A DNA stretch of 64,000 nucleotides from Shewanella aestuarii (GTDB lineage: Bacteria > Pseudomonadota > Gammaproteobacteria > Enterobacterales > Shewanellaceae). The notes beneath the pieces are model-generated. The model had not been told where the DNA came from. It saw nothing but the letters and a program-made list of their open reading frames with translations, and ran no database searches. Position numbers and translations under genes: made by a program. The DNA lies in the NCBI RefSeq assembly GCF_011765625.1, contig NZ_CP050313.1:3468501-3532500 (forward strand), in the 5' to 3' direction. Shown here piece by piece: positions 8,741-19,276 of the stretch (positions are counted from its first letter, which is position 1; the number at the start of each line of letters is the position of its first letter).

Positions 8741-10045
8741 CTATTTTCGCTTTGATTGTGCTAAGGCTTTTTGACGTGCTTGTTGTTTCAACGAGCCTTT
8801 TTTGGTTTTGCGCGTAACCGGTGCCACTTGGGTTAAATCTGGTTCAAAACCCGGATACCACTGTTGCGGCAAACGCCTATCTAAATAGGTTTCAAGCTTA
8901 ATCAATAATGGCTCATCATCAATACTCAGTAAGGTGATGGCTTGACCCTCTTGCCCTGCTCGGCCGGTGCGACCAATGCGATGCACATAATCTTCTAGCT
9001 TAAAGGGCAGTTCCATATTGACCACATAATTAAGCTTTGCAATATCCAGTCCTCGGGCGGCAACATCGGTGGCAATTAATGCCGTCAGTTTATTAGCTTT
9101 AAAATCACTAAGCACTTGCTCACGCTGGGCCTGTGACATGTCGGCATGCAACGCTGCGGCATTGACCTTCAATTTAGCCATAGTGGTCGCTAAGGCATCG
9201 GCACCTTGTCGTGTTCGACTAAATACCAATACCTGCTGCCAATTTTCTTGCTTAATTAACTTAGCCAGAAGTGCGGGTTTATTGTTGGCGTCAACATTAA
9301 ACACCCGCTCAACAATGGTGGCTGCGGTGGTATTACGCTGGCTAACTTCAATCACTTTCGGTGAGGTGAGTAATCGCTTACTAAAGGAAAACATTCTGTC
9401 ATCTAAAGTGGCCGAAAACAGCAAGGTTTGACGCTGTTTGGGCACGCGTTTTAACACATCAATAATTTCATCTTTAAAGCCCATATCTAGCATTCGGTCG
9501 GCTTCATCAATCACCAAATGGTTAATCTGGCTTAGGCTGGTAGCTCGCTGACGTACTAAATCTAATAGTCGCCCTGGGGTGGCTACAATAATATCGACCC
9601 CAGCAGTTAACTGCTTTATTTGCGATTGGCTACTGACCCCCCCGTATAACAATGCGCTTTGAATATTGGAACCACGGGTATAACGGCACACATTATCAAA
9701 TACCTGCTGCGCAAGCTCGCGAGTAGGAGTAAGCACTAACATGCTCGACATAAAGGCTGTGGCGCTTGACGCTGAGGTTACTGATGCGCTATTCACTTGC
9801 TCATTTGCGAGGTTATTCTTGGCCGATTGCTTAGCCAAATTATGCTTTTTAGCCAAGATCATTTGGATTAACGGCAAACAAAATGCGGCGGTTTTACCTG
9901 TGCCAGTTTGAGCACCTGCCATAACATCTTGGCCTTGTAAAATGATCGGAATAGCTTGAGTTTGAATAGGTGTCGCCTGAGCGTAATTGAGCTCAGCGAG
10001 ACAAGATAATAATGGTTGCTTTAGCCCTAATGATTCAAACGACAT
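8741..10045 (-). CDS. DEAD-box ATP-dependent RNA helicase, RhlE-like
   Basis: 434-residue helicase with all signature motifs: Q motif (ATPIQTQAIP), Walker A AQTGTGKT (45-52), PTRELAQQ (Ia), DEAD (180-183), SAT (211-213), and HRIGRTGRAG (VI). The C-terminus is short and basic (RKTKKGSLKQQARQKALAQSKRK), as in RhlE-type proteins acting in ribosome assembly or mRNA decay. An insert rich in Ser, Ala and Asn (about residues 66-101) separates motif I from Ia and looks disordered. The ATG start is followed directly by the usual FESLGL. It has no operon partner. RhlE is my best subfamily guess; other small DEAD proteins share these motifs. Confidence 0.88.
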   Translation of the reverse strand: MSFESLGLKQPLLSCLAELNYAQATPIQTQAIPIILQGQDVMAGAQTGTGKTAAFCLPLIQMILAKKHNLAKQSAKNNLANEQVNSASVTSASSATAFMSSMLVLTPTRELAQQVFDNVCRYTRGSNIQSALLYGGVSSQSQIKQLTAGVDIIVATPGRLLDLVRQRATSLSQINHLVIDEADRMLDMGFKDEIIDVLKRVPKQRQTLLFSATLDDRMFSFSKRLLTSPKVIEVSQRNTTAATIVERVFNVDANNKPALLAKLIKQENWQQVLVFSRTRQGADALATTMAKLKVNAAALHADMSQAQREQVLSDFKANKLTALIATDVAARGLDIAKLNYVVNMELPFKLEDYVHRIGRTGRAGQEGQAITLLSIDDEPLLIKLETYLDRRLPQQWYPGFEPDLTQVAPVTRKTKKGSLKQQARQKALAQSKRK

Positions 10046-10135
10046 GTGCGCCTCACTTTAATGGTAAGGCGCAATTTTAACATTGATTTGAATATTGCTA
10101 ACAGCGTAGCGTGAATAAAAAGGGCTTTACCTAAA

Positions 10136-13100
10136 TTAGTCCTGACAAATCGGCTCTGTTGCAAATAATTGCGGTGCCAGGATGGGCATCATCCCTTTAA
10201 GTACTTGCAAGGGGAGCGCTGAGGTAAAGCTAAAATCATCTGCTTTTTCACCGGGCACAAATGCCGTTAACGTACCAAAGTAGTTATCGCCTAAATAAAA
10301 CGCAAACGTGGCGGTACGGTTGGTGGCAATTGAGGCCACTTTACGGCCATTACGAATTTCAGTGGCTAGGCGGTTATCTCCGGTGCCAGTTTTGCCGCCC
10401 ACTTGCAGCAATTGGCCTTGATAATCAACCAATACGCCATTTAATCGCCTTGCCGTTCCCTTTTCAACCACATTAGCCAGCGCCTTTTTAAGCGCTGCGG
10501 CCACATCCGCATGCAGTGCGCGAATAATTTTAGGCTCGCTTTGCGCCAATTTAACTTCGTATGGCGTGTTAGCCGCAAAGTGTAACTCGTTCACTCTGAT
10601 GGTAGGCACACGATATCCGTCATTTTGAATAATTCCCATAAGCTCTGCTAACGCTGCGGGGCGATCGCCCGAGCTTCCCAACGCGGAGCCTAATGACGGC
10701 ACAATATAATCAAAGGGATAACCCATACGCTGCCAGCGTTGGTGAATACTTAAAAACGCTTCAACCTCTAGCATCACTTGAATGCGGACATCGCGGGCAT
10801 TTTGATGGCGAGTTTTAAATAACCAACGATAGACTTCTTGCAGCCTTGGTTGACTGTCTTGTAGCACTTGGGTTAATGAGGCTTGTGGCGAGTCAGTTAA
10901 ATAACTCAGAACCCATAACTCCAATGGATGGACTCGGGCAATATAACCTTGGTCAGCCAAATTAAACTTATCTTTGCCGTACTTGTTATACAAGGCATTG
11001 ATTTCACGGTCGGTAAATGACTTATCAGGCAGGCGCTCAGCTAAAAACTGTTTCAACTGTTTGCCATCATTATTGGGATGCAAATAGCGAAAAGTGGCAG
11101 CGAGTTTATCTTTTTGCGCACTCACGCCATCAAAAAATCGATCAAGTCGCTCTTCAGGCGTGAGCGACTGATACTTACGGTAAAAGCGTCTTACAAACGA
11201 ACTCCCCTCACGGGTTGCATAGGCTTTAAGGTACTCTTCGCGGCGCGGGTCTTTATCATTACGTAGCAATTGCGCCATGCTACCTTCACTGTTGTAACTG
11301 CTGCTGTAGTTAACAATATCTTGCATTAAACGAACAAAGGGCAAGTTCACTGAATCTTGCAAGGCCTCATACAAGGTGGGCGTGAGACGGTCTTCTTTAC
11401 GGTTAAAGTTACTAAATACATGCAAGCCACCACCGGTAAAAAAACGCTCGTTAGGCGAGGCTGAATAGGTTCGCTGTAGCGCGGCATCGAGCATTCGCGC
11501 TAGGTTTCTATCACGGGTTTCAATTAAATAATCAACCACCCAACGAGTAATATGATCTTTGGCTTCCACATCTAAGCGGCGTAAATCGGCCACTGTCATG
11601 TCGGAAAAACGTTGCTGTAACTCAGCAATAATATCCAAATAAGTGGCAAGCACCCGTAACTTAGCGGTTGAACCTAGCTCAAGCTTACTGCCTTCATTAA
11701 TATCAAAAGGTTGATCTGTGCTGTCTGTTTGTATCCGAACCCGATTGGCATTATTGGCTTTTTCATACAGGGTGAAGCTGTAAATTACCTTAGGTAATTG
11801 CGCTTTGGTCAGTAATCGCTCTCCGATTAGTCCCGCATTTTCGGCTACATCTTCATTAGATAAGCTGCGTAAATACCGGCTGATCTGTTGCTGCAAATCA
11901 CCATGAAATGAACTAGTAATAGCTAAATCAAAGCGGTCTAAATCATACAAGCTACTGGATAATATGCTGGCCGTACGTATGCGCACCGCATTGATCGCTT
12001 TATTGTTCGGGTTATCATTTATCACTTTGCGGCCATCAAACACTAAACGCTGCTGCATGGCGGAAGTCATTAAATTAGGTTCAATTAATGACTCACTTAC
12101 CAGTAGACGTAAATGGCTATCAACCAAGCTTTCAAGGTCGTCATGCCCCTGTAACAAGTAATAAGACGGGCGACGCTGCGCAATCATTAACGCTACAATT
12201 TGCCGAAATACTTGCCCACGTTCAGCGGCGTTTTCAGCCGTATGAGGTGACATTAATAGTTGATTGGCACGTTTAAAATCGGTTTTAAACCAAGCCCACA
12301 AGCCGTCACCTAAACCGTTGACCTCGCCAAAACCCGGGGCCGAAGAGAGTGGCACAGTATTTAAATAATCTTGTACGATACGCTGCCTCGCGGCAAGGGT
12401 ATTTTCACCTTGCTGATATACGCGGATCATCGCTGAACCTAACTGCAACAGCTTGTCTTCAATACTTAATGTTAAGCCATATTGAGAATGACGAAACTTT
12501 TCAATTTGTGTCGCCAAAGTGCTGCCACCAGCTTTAGACATTTGCAGGCCCACTTTAGCGGCCACTTGGCTACTTGCCGCGATGACAAATCGGGCCAATC
12601 AATAACAGGGTTATAGTTTGGCTCAGGGTTCCACATTTCACGGTTTTCAATAAACAGTAAGGTATTAATCACTTCACTTGGGATCATATCGCTATCTTGA
12701 TAAACCCGCTTTGGGTAAACCGAATCAAACACCACTTGATGACGACAATCTTGAATAGTTAACCCTGATTGGGCTTTTTCATGATAAGGCGGAAAAAAAC
12801 CATATTGAGTATAGTCTTGCAACATAGGCGAAAAGTGAGCTTGTTGCTGCACAATAAAACCATTGTTTTTTAGGTTTTCAATATGTTTAGGAAGTTCAGT
12901 GTAGCCATGACGCTTATCAAATGGGCCATAATGGGGATAGATAACCTTATTGGTTTCAAATGGCACTAGTTGATAGGTAAGCTGTTTTGCATACCAGTTC
13001 AAAATTTTAGCTTGGTAATGAGAGGTTTTAACCTCGTAGGCTATAAAGACTCCAAGCACAATCATCAGCAATAAAATAACCAAGATAAGCTTGGTTCTTG

Positions 13101-13176
13101 AAGCTCGCTTAGGCATTGTTGGGTGAAGCTGAGAAAGTTCAAACTGACTATCAGGATTGGGACTCGACACAATCAC
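10136..13176 (-). pseudogene. Bifunctional penicillin-binding protein (transglycosylase + transpeptidase), split by a -1 frameshift
   Basis: Two overlapping reading frames form one protein. The N-terminal piece covers 13176-12595 and the C-terminal piece reads 12594-10136. Adding one base in the GG/CCC stretch at 12592-12597 joins ...NPVIDW to ARFVIAASS... and gives 1013 residues. A transmembrane anchor sits at about residues 30-50. The glycosyltransferase-51-like region (about 155-235) has FIENREMW where typical PBPs have the EDxxFxxHxG motif, then GGSTLATQIEKFRHS. The transpeptidase has STAK (SxxK) near residue 500 and GGKTGTG near 930. It is an unusually long, divergent class A PBP. Sequencing error or genuine inactivation cannot be told apart here. 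Confidence 0.82.
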
Positions 13177-13405
13177 TCCGTTGAAAACAGGTCTTTAAAC
13201 TGCTTTGACATCAATATGTCACTATTAAAACCGACTGTTAAGCCTATACTAAAACCCAGTATAGCAAACGAGCTAATTTTATCAGATGCCAGCACATATA
13301 AGATAGATAGCGACCGCTGAAAACCAAGATATAATTGCGTTAAGCAAACAAATACTAAAAAGATAAGTATTAAATAAAAGCCATTAAAATTAACAGAGGG
13401 ATAAC

Positions 13406-14290
13406 GTGCAACCATTACCGCCGCGTTTAAGATTAGGGTTAGCTATGTGGTCGCAACCACAATGGCAGCAAAGCGTGTATGGTCACGCAAAAACCACACA
13501 GCGGTTAGAGAAATATGCACAAATATTTAATACCGTTGAAGGTAACACTACCTTTTATGCCTCACCTCAGTCCAGTACGGTTAAAAATTGGCGCGATGCT
13601 ACAGATGATAATTTTAGGTTCACTTTTAAGCTGCCAAAACAGATCACCCATGAACTTAAACTTCAAGGGGCTCAAGCCGCGATTAAGCAATTTTTTGATT
13701 TAATGGAGCCATTGTTATCTAAAACAGGCATATGGAAAATTCAATTACCGCCTCAGTTTGGCCCAAGTAGTTTACCCACCTTAGCGCAGTTTTTAAACCA
13801 ATTACCCCAGCAATTAACCTATGGTGTTGAAGTAAGACACCCCGCATTTTTTAATAAAGGTGAAACCGAGCGACAATTCAACCGTTTATTGCAGGCTCAT
13901 AACTGTAATCGAATTATTATCGATACTCGTCCAATATTTTCCGCCCTACCGGATAATCCAGCGATTATTGATGCGCAACAAAAAAAGCCTAATGTGCCTG
14001 TTCACCCTATTGCGACAGCGGATCAACCTGTGGTGCGCTTTATTGGCCAGCATGATCTAGCTATTAATCAACAATACTTTACTAAATGGGTGACCAAGCT
14101 GTGCCAATGGATTCACGAGGGAAAACAGCCTTACGTATTTATTCACACACCTGATAATTTTCAAGCGCCAGAACAAGCCTTGGCACTTTACAATCAATTA
14201 AAACAAACCATAGGACAAAACATACTGCCCAATATTGAGTTAAATCCATCTATTGCTCATGACTCAAACCAGCTAAACCTGACATTTTAA
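13406..14290 (+). CDS. DUF72 (YecE-like) domain protein
   Basis: 294 residues with a TIM-barrel-like DUF72 pattern. The N-terminus reads RLGLAMWSQPQWQQSVYG, followed by the family's FNTVEGNTTFYASP block (usually E-x-N-x-x-F/Y-Y) and FRFTFKLPKQITH. Mid-protein YGVEVRHPAFF and C-terminal YVFIHTPDNFQAPE also match. The molecular function of DUF72 is not established. GTG is the start codon, with GAGGGATA just upstream. It is divergent from the PBP gene and convergent with the barrel gene at 14367. Confidence 0.85.
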   Translation: MQPLPPRLRLGLAMWSQPQWQQSVYGHAKTTQRLEKYAQIFNTVEGNTTFYASPQSSTVKNWRDATDDNFRFTFKLPKQITHELKLQGAQAAIKQFFDLMEPLLSKTGIWKIQLPPQFGPSSLPTLAQFLNQLPQQLTYGVEVRHPAFFNKGETERQFNRLLQAHNCNRIIIDTRPIFSALPDNPAIIDAQQKKPNVPVHPIATADQPVVRFIGQHDLAINQQYFTKWVTKLCQWIHEGKQPYVFIHTPDNFQAPEQALALYNQLKQTIGQNILPNIELNPSIAHDSNQLNLTF

Positions 14291-14366
14291 ATATAAAAAT
14301 CAATCACTTAAAATCATAAAAGATGCTACATAGATAATTATGCTAACTCCTTTTGAATCAGGTCAA

Positions 14367-15545
14367 CTAAAACGCTTCTCCGACAGAAAAATAAATCGCA
14401 CTATTATTATTGGATGAGCGAGCATAATCTAAACGTAAATTAATTCGCTCGGCGGGTTGCAGCATAAAACGCAAACCAATACCGTATGAAGGAATGATAT
14501 CGTTGGATTTATCAGTATGATTCACATCGTCCAACTTGCCTGCACCAACAAAGCCAACTAATCCCCAACGTTTATGAAAACGCCACCGCGCTTCAGCTTC
14601 AGTTTCTATCGAACCTAACGCCATATATTCAGTTGACGAAAAACCACGCAAACCTAAGCGACACGCGGCCCATAACGGCACGTCACCCTCTTTCATACAG
14701 CCTTTTAATTTGTATGCAACAGTGACAGATTCATGCACAGGGAAGTAACCATCAAATTCCAACGAATAAGATTCAAAATTATTGTCACTGCCAATTGCAT
14801 CATTAAAAACAGTGCCATTTAGCTTAAAGTAGTAACCCTCATAGGGGTTAGTTGGCACATCCCGAGAGTCGTAAATGATCCCCGCGCCTAATCCTGCTGA
14901 CACAATTTCATTATTTAAATCAAAATGAATTGAACTAATATCAACATTAAAATCTTGTTCAAAATCAATAAATATTCCATTTATGCCAACAAACCAATTA
15001 CCGCTAATACGCCGTTCTAACTCTAACAACGCACCATAACCGGTAATGTCCCAGTCAACAGCGATGGGCAAACCAATAAACTCAGTGGACACTAACGGCA
15101 ACTTTAAATCGGCATAGGCTATTCCGCCTTTTAAATGCCAGTTATTGTTATCCCAATAACTGGCATGCCCCACAGCGGCTCCCCAGCTATCATTGCTAGA
15201 ATAAAAACCTGCTACACCGGTAACAGAAGGAGGTTGAATGGCTTTTTGTTCGTTTGTTTGTGGGTAAAAATAGCCAACAAGACCCGCTAAACCAGAATCG
15301 ATAGTGGGGTTTGAAAAAGGGATAGGCGCAGCAACAAAGTTTCCTTTATTAACCGTTAGAGGTGCTTGGTTTTCTTTTAAATTAGGCACTAATGAACTTT
15401 GTTCATTCGTTGCGCTTTCAGCTACAGCGCTTTGCTGTATCTTACTGGCATTGGCCGTATTATCATTGTCAGCAAAAACAGCTGCTGGGGTTAACATCAT
15501 CCCCAACAATCCCACAGCAATAGGATTTAATTTAGAAGATACCAT
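14367..15545 (-). CDS. BamA/TamA-family outer-membrane beta-barrel protein
   Basis: 392 residues. A signal peptide (about residues 1-25, ending AVFA before DNDN) is followed by a short Ser/Asn-rich region, then repeated beta-strand segments: WGAAVGHASYWDNNNWHLKGGIAYADL, NPYEGYYFKLNG and RWGLVGFVGAGKLDD. The chain ends in Phe, the usual OMP C-terminal signature. No POTRA domains are present, so it is the barrel-only surface-antigen (bacterial_surface_antigen/D15) type. The substrate or partner is unknown. The ATG at 15543-15545 follows AAGGGA by about eight bases; an in-frame ATG ten codons upstream lacks this. Confidence 0.75.
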   Translation of the reverse strand: MVSSKLNPIAVGLLGMMLTPAAVFADNDNTANASKIQQSAVAESATNEQSSLVPNLKENQAPLTVNKGNFVAAPIPFSNPTIDSGLAGLVGYFYPQTNEQKAIQPPSVTGVAGFYSSNDSWGAAVGHASYWDNNNWHLKGGIAYADLKLPLVSTEFIGLPIAVDWDITGYGALLELERRISGNWFVGINGIFIDFEQDFNVDISSIHFDLNNEIVSAGLGAGIIYDSRDVPTNPYEGYYFKLNGTVFNDAIGSDNNFESYSLEFDGYFPVHESVTVAYKLKGCMKEGDVPLWAACRLGLRGFSSTEYMALGSIETEAEARWRFHKRWGLVGFVGAGKLDDVNHTDKSNDIIPSYGIGLRFMLQPAERINLRLDYARSSNNNSAIYFSVGEAF

Positions 15546-15871
15546 TTCATATTCCCTTAAGTCACCGGCCATCATTTAGCGCACTAATTAATTAAGTTAA
15601 GCATACCACTCGCTACATCTTACTTAGCCACTTTGTTTAAAAATCTGATACTTTTTATTCTATCTAAGCTGTCCATCGACATTAGCTTACATGCTAATTG
15701 AGTCAATATTGACTTAATATCTGATTTTAGAACGCAACTTTCACTTAGAACAAGGCAAATTGTGCGTCGATAGCGGGTCTATTTCAAACAAGCCTATAAA
15801 AAATGCCAATCAAAAGATTGGCATTTATCAGAAGGTTAGTAGTTAATATAACCAATTAACTACAATGTTGA
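15546..15871. other. Spacer between aspD and the barrel gene
   Basis: AT-rich and non-coding. It contains the aspD terminator (15801-15826) and presumably the promoter of the barrel gene. Nothing else is recognisable. Confidence 0.4.
15801..15826 (-). terminator. Rho-independent terminator after aspD
   Basis: 11-bp perfect stem (AAATGCCAATC and its complement) with a 4-base loop. On the minus strand it is followed by TTTTTTATAGG. It lies 45 bases past the aspD stop. Confidence 0.88.
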
Positions 15872-17482
15872 TTAACTTGCTTGATACTCTGCAAAATAAC
15901 CATCAAGGACAGCTCTTGTTTCACGGCCTATTCTCTCATAATCATGGTGAGTTAAGTTAGCTAGTGATACGCGCGCTGAAGCATGAACAACATCAAATCC
16001 TTTTCCTGGAAGTAAAATCACCCCAGTTTTGTGCGCTAACACAAATAGGAAGTCTTTACCTTTATCGTTGTCTTTAAACCATTGCACAAAGTCTTCACCG
16101 TAAAGTTTGCCACCTAATGTGTCTAACTCGAGTAAGGTGTAGTAATCAACACGATCTGCGTTTTCTTCAATTTCAACGCCCATGTTTTTATACAATGTAG
16201 TATAACGCTCACGAATGATACGTTTACAGGCGGCTTTGTAGTTATCTTCTAAGTCCATTAAACAACTTAATGAAAACAATGCCATTTGCACCTGTTGTGG
16301 TAATGCTAAACCAGCAGTGTGGTTTAGTGCTACAGCACGACTGTCAGCTACGATACGATCAATAAACTTAATGGCTCTTGGTTCTGGCGTTAGCGTTTTA
16401 TAACGGTTATCTAACTGTAATTGGTGTGCTTCTGGTAATGCGCGCATTGCATCATCAAATACGTTTTTATAGTGGATACCGATAGTCCCTAAACGCCAGC
16501 CTGTTGCCCCAAAGTATTTTGAGAATGAATACACACATAACGTGTTATATGGCAATTTGGCAAATAGCGAAATAAAGTTGTCTGCAAACGTGCCATATAC
16601 GTCATCTGTAATGATGAACAAGTTTTTACGTTGTGTGTTAACAAAGTCTGTTAAACGGTCTAACGTATCGTTTGAAAACTTAACCGATGCAGGGTTTGCA
16701 GGGTTAACCACACACAATAGCTTAATGCCAGTATCGGCTAATTTCTCAATTTCAGATTGTGGTAACTGCCAGTTTTTTTCATCTAAACGTAATTCAACAA
16801 TTTCTAACTCATATTCTGCTAGCTCTGGAATTTCTAAATAAGGCGTAAAGATAGGGGTAACTAATGCTACTTTGTCCCCTTTTTTGAGTAATCCATTGTT
16901 AAACATTGATGCAAATGTATAAGCCATTGAGGCAGTGCCACCTTCAGTAGCAAACAAGTCAAAGTCTGTAGTCATTGGCATTGGACCATACATTTCTTCA
17001 CCTATGTACTGCTTAACCACTTTTTCAATGTTGGTTAACATACGTGAAGGAACTGGGTAGTTACAGGCTAAAAATGCGTTTACAAATTCGTGTAAAAAAT
17101 CTTTTTTATCAATACCTAAACGGTCATTAGCATAGCTGATTGCTTTTTGTAAAAACTTAACACCATCTCTGTTTAGATTTGCTTTAGCGAAGGTATCAAA
17201 GCGTTCTACAACACCGACACCATCAGGAATACCGCCAAAACCTTCATTCAAGTATGAATAGCTGCGCTCAGATTCTTCGATTGCAAAATCACCTAAACGT
17301 AAGAATGCTTTGCGCGGTAAGGTCGCTAAGAAATTTGGGTTACCACGACCCGCATCTAATAAAATACGATCTGGGACGGCTTGAGCTACTTCAATCAATT
17401 TATCTTTTAGTTCAAATGGGCTTAAGTTTGCAAACTTAGTGAAATCAATTACTGGTGCCGCTTGAGTGTTTACTGTAGTCAT
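15872..17482 (-). CDS. aspD: Aspartate 4-decarboxylase (bifunctional with aspartate aminotransferase)
   Basis: PLP enzyme of 536 residues, the length of AspD. It decarboxylates L-aspartate to L-alanine and CO2. Fold-type I landmarks are NPANP near residue 260, DDVYG near 293-297, and the PLP lysine in SFSKYFGATGWR (Lys322, Arg330). The N-terminus ELKDKLIEVAQ...LLDAGRGNPNF matches the decarboxylase rather than plain AspC aminotransferases, which are about 400 residues. It lies about 90 bases downstream of aspT on the same strand, the known operon arrangement for the Asp/Ala cycle. Consuming a cytoplasmic proton during decarboxylation while AspT exchanges Asp for Ala generates proton-motive force. 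Confidence 0.92.
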   Translation of the reverse strand: MTTVNTQAAPVIDFTKFANLSPFELKDKLIEVAQAVPDRILLDAGRGNPNFLATLPRKAFLRLGDFAIEESERSYSYLNEGFGGIPDGVGVVERFDTFAKANLNRDGVKFLQKAISYANDRLGIDKKDFLHEFVNAFLACNYPVPSRMLTNIEKVVKQYIGEEMYGPMPMTTDFDLFATEGGTASMAYTFASMFNNGLLKKGDKVALVTPIFTPYLEIPELAEYELEIVELRLDEKNWQLPQSEIEKLADTGIKLLCVVNPANPASVKFSNDTLDRLTDFVNTQRKNLFIITDDVYGTFADNFISLFAKLPYNTLCVYSFSKYFGATGWRLGTIGIHYKNVFDDAMRALPEAHQLQLDNRYKTLTPEPRAIKFIDRIVADSRAVALNHTAGLALPQQVQMALFSLSCLMDLEDNYKAACKRIIRERYTTLYKNMGVEIEENADRVDYYTLLELDTLGGKLYGEDFVQWFKDNDKGKDFLFVLAHKTGVILLPGKGFDVVHASARVSLANLTHHDYERIGRETRAVLDGYFAEYQAS

Positions 17483-17572
17483 AATATTTTACCTATTTAT
17501 CAATTCTTAAATGGTTAATTTGGGAAGTAGTCGACAAGGAAAGACGTCACTCTCATCGACTATTTAGGGTAA

Positions 17573-19276
17573 TTATTGGCTTGAAATAATGCCGACAATG
17601 ATTGGTCCCCAGAGGGTGAGTAATACATTGGCGATGGCATATGTCACAGTGAAAGCAAATACCGGTGTCGCATTACCTGCTTTTTCAAGTAGGGCTGCAA
17701 AACCAGGGTTAGCACTTCGACCACCGGCCACACACGCTAACGCTTCAATCGGATTTTTAATCTTGAGTACATAGTACGAAATAAAGAACGACACGATTTG
17801 TGGAATAATGGTTACCGCTACGCCTAGGAACAATAAGGTTAACCCGTTCTCTTTAACCATATCGATAGCTTGTGGCCCTGCTTGTAAACCCACAATCCCG
17901 ACGAATACCGCCAAACCAAAATCACGTAAGAAGTTAGAAGCACCCAATGGTAGTGATGCCATATTAGGTTTACGGCTACGCAACCAACCTACGAATAGAC
18001 CTGATACCAAACAACCTGCACCTGAACCAATCGTGACTGGAATACCGGCTATTTTGAAGTTAATCAAACCAATTAATAAGCCGCCTACCATACCTAAACC
18101 AAACAGTACGTAGTCAGTTGAAAATAATGAAACTAAACGTTTACCAATGCCTTTTTCGATACGGTTAATATCTTTTGGTGAGCCGGTAACTTGAATAATG
18201 TCATCTTTTTTAACAATAAAATCTGCAGAAATATTTTGTGAGTTACCACCACGGATCACGTTGGTAACATAGACACCTCGTAGTGTATCAGCGTTAGTTT
18301 CAGCTTTGATCTGTGCCAGTGTTTTACCGATTAACCGTTTGTCATTAGCAACAAGTTGACGATTCTCTTCTATCAAAACCATTCCACGTGGTAGTGCGAC
18401 TTCATGCTTGGCGGACTCAATATGGCCAGCAATAGCTTGACGAAGTCCGGTTACCACTAAAATGTCGCCAGCTTTAATCACAACTGATTTATCAATCTCA
18501 ATGCTTTGACCATCTCTTGATATCATTTCGATAGCTGTATCAATAAGCTCACGGTTAACATCTTGAATATTTTGACCAATTAACTTGCTGTCTGCAGGTA
18601 TTTTATAAGCACGAGATACGAGATCTGTCATCGCATTAAATTCACCAGGAGCCAGCTCTGGTTTACCGTCTGACATTTTTTCAGCCAGTTTTAATGCTTC
18701 CTCGCGAATATCCCACTTCATGAAGGATGGAATTAACCAAGACACCATTAAAATAGGACCTAACGAGCCAAAAATATACGTAACAGCGTAACCGACAGCT
18801 ACATTGGTTTGCATCAAGCTTTGGGCTTCTTCCGTCATACCACCCAGTTTAGAGATAGCATCACCGGCTGTACCAATAATGGCAGACTGTGTTAAACCAC
18901 CAGCAGCAAGACCTGCTGCAGTACCAGTATCTAGATCAAATATCATTGCTGCAGCAAGTACACAAAGTAACCCAGTAACTGTCATTACTACGGCTGAAAG
19001 CAGGATATTAATCGTTTTAAAGTTTAATGCTCGGAAGAACTGTGGGCCGCCTTGATAACCTACTGCGTAGATAAATAAAGCGAAAAAGATGGTTTTGACA
19101 CCAGGGTCTATTTGCACTCCAAATTGACCGATTAGTACACCCATCAACAAGGTTCCGGCAACACCACCAAGAACAAAACGTCCTATGGTAATTTTACCGA
19201 CTAGGTACCCTAGTGCGAGTGTAATAAACAGTGCAATGTAGGGCGAAATAGCAAAAAGATTGCTGATAATACTCAT
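17573..19276 (-). CDS. aspT: Aspartate:alanine antiporter AspT
   Basis: Inner-membrane exchanger of the AAE family. It has an N-terminal membrane block (about residues 1-170), a central pair of TrkA_C-type cytosolic domains (about 200-370, including DILVVTGLRQAIAGH and DIIQVTGSPKDIN), and a C-terminal membrane block to 567. The AGGLTQSAIIGTAGDAI and AGGRSANPGFAALLEKAG stretches are the duplicated hairpin-like motifs of the family. The ATG at 19274-19276 follows GAAGG with an 11-base gap; an ATG six codons earlier has no ribosome site, so the start is uncertain by that much. It is cotranscribed with aspD downstream. Confidence 0.9.
   Translation of the reverse strand: MSIISNLFAISPYIALFITLALGYLVGKITIGRFVLGGVAGTLLMGVLIGQFGVQIDPGVKTIFFALFIYAVGYQGGPQFFRALNFKTINILLSAVVMTVTGLLCVLAAAMIFDLDTGTAAGLAAGGLTQSAIIGTAGDAISKLGGMTEEAQSLMQTNVAVGYAVTYIFGSLGPILMVSWLIPSFMKWDIREEALKLAEKMSDGKPELAPGEFNAMTDLVSRAYKIPADSKLIGQNIQDVNRELIDTAIEMISRDGQSIEIDKSVVIKAGDILVVTGLRQAIAGHIESAKHEVALPRGMVLIEENRQLVANDKRLIGKTLAQIKAETNADTLRGVYVTNVIRGGNSQNISADFIVKKDDIIQVTGSPKDINRIEKGIGKRLVSLFSTDYVLFGLGMVGGLLIGLINFKIAGIPVTIGSGAGCLVSGLFVGWLRSRKPNMASLPLGASNFLRDFGLAVFVGIVGLQAGPQAIDMVKENGLTLLFLGVAVTIIPQIVSFFISYYVLKIKNPIEALACVAGGRSANPGFAALLEKAGNATPVFAFTVTYAIANVLLTLWGPIIVGIISSQ

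Noticed and set aside
13173-13415. 80-codon hydrophobic frame on the minus strand between the PBP and DUF72 genes
   Set aside because: It overlaps the start of both flanking genes and has no ribosome site; the hydrophobicity comes from AT-rich promoter DNA.
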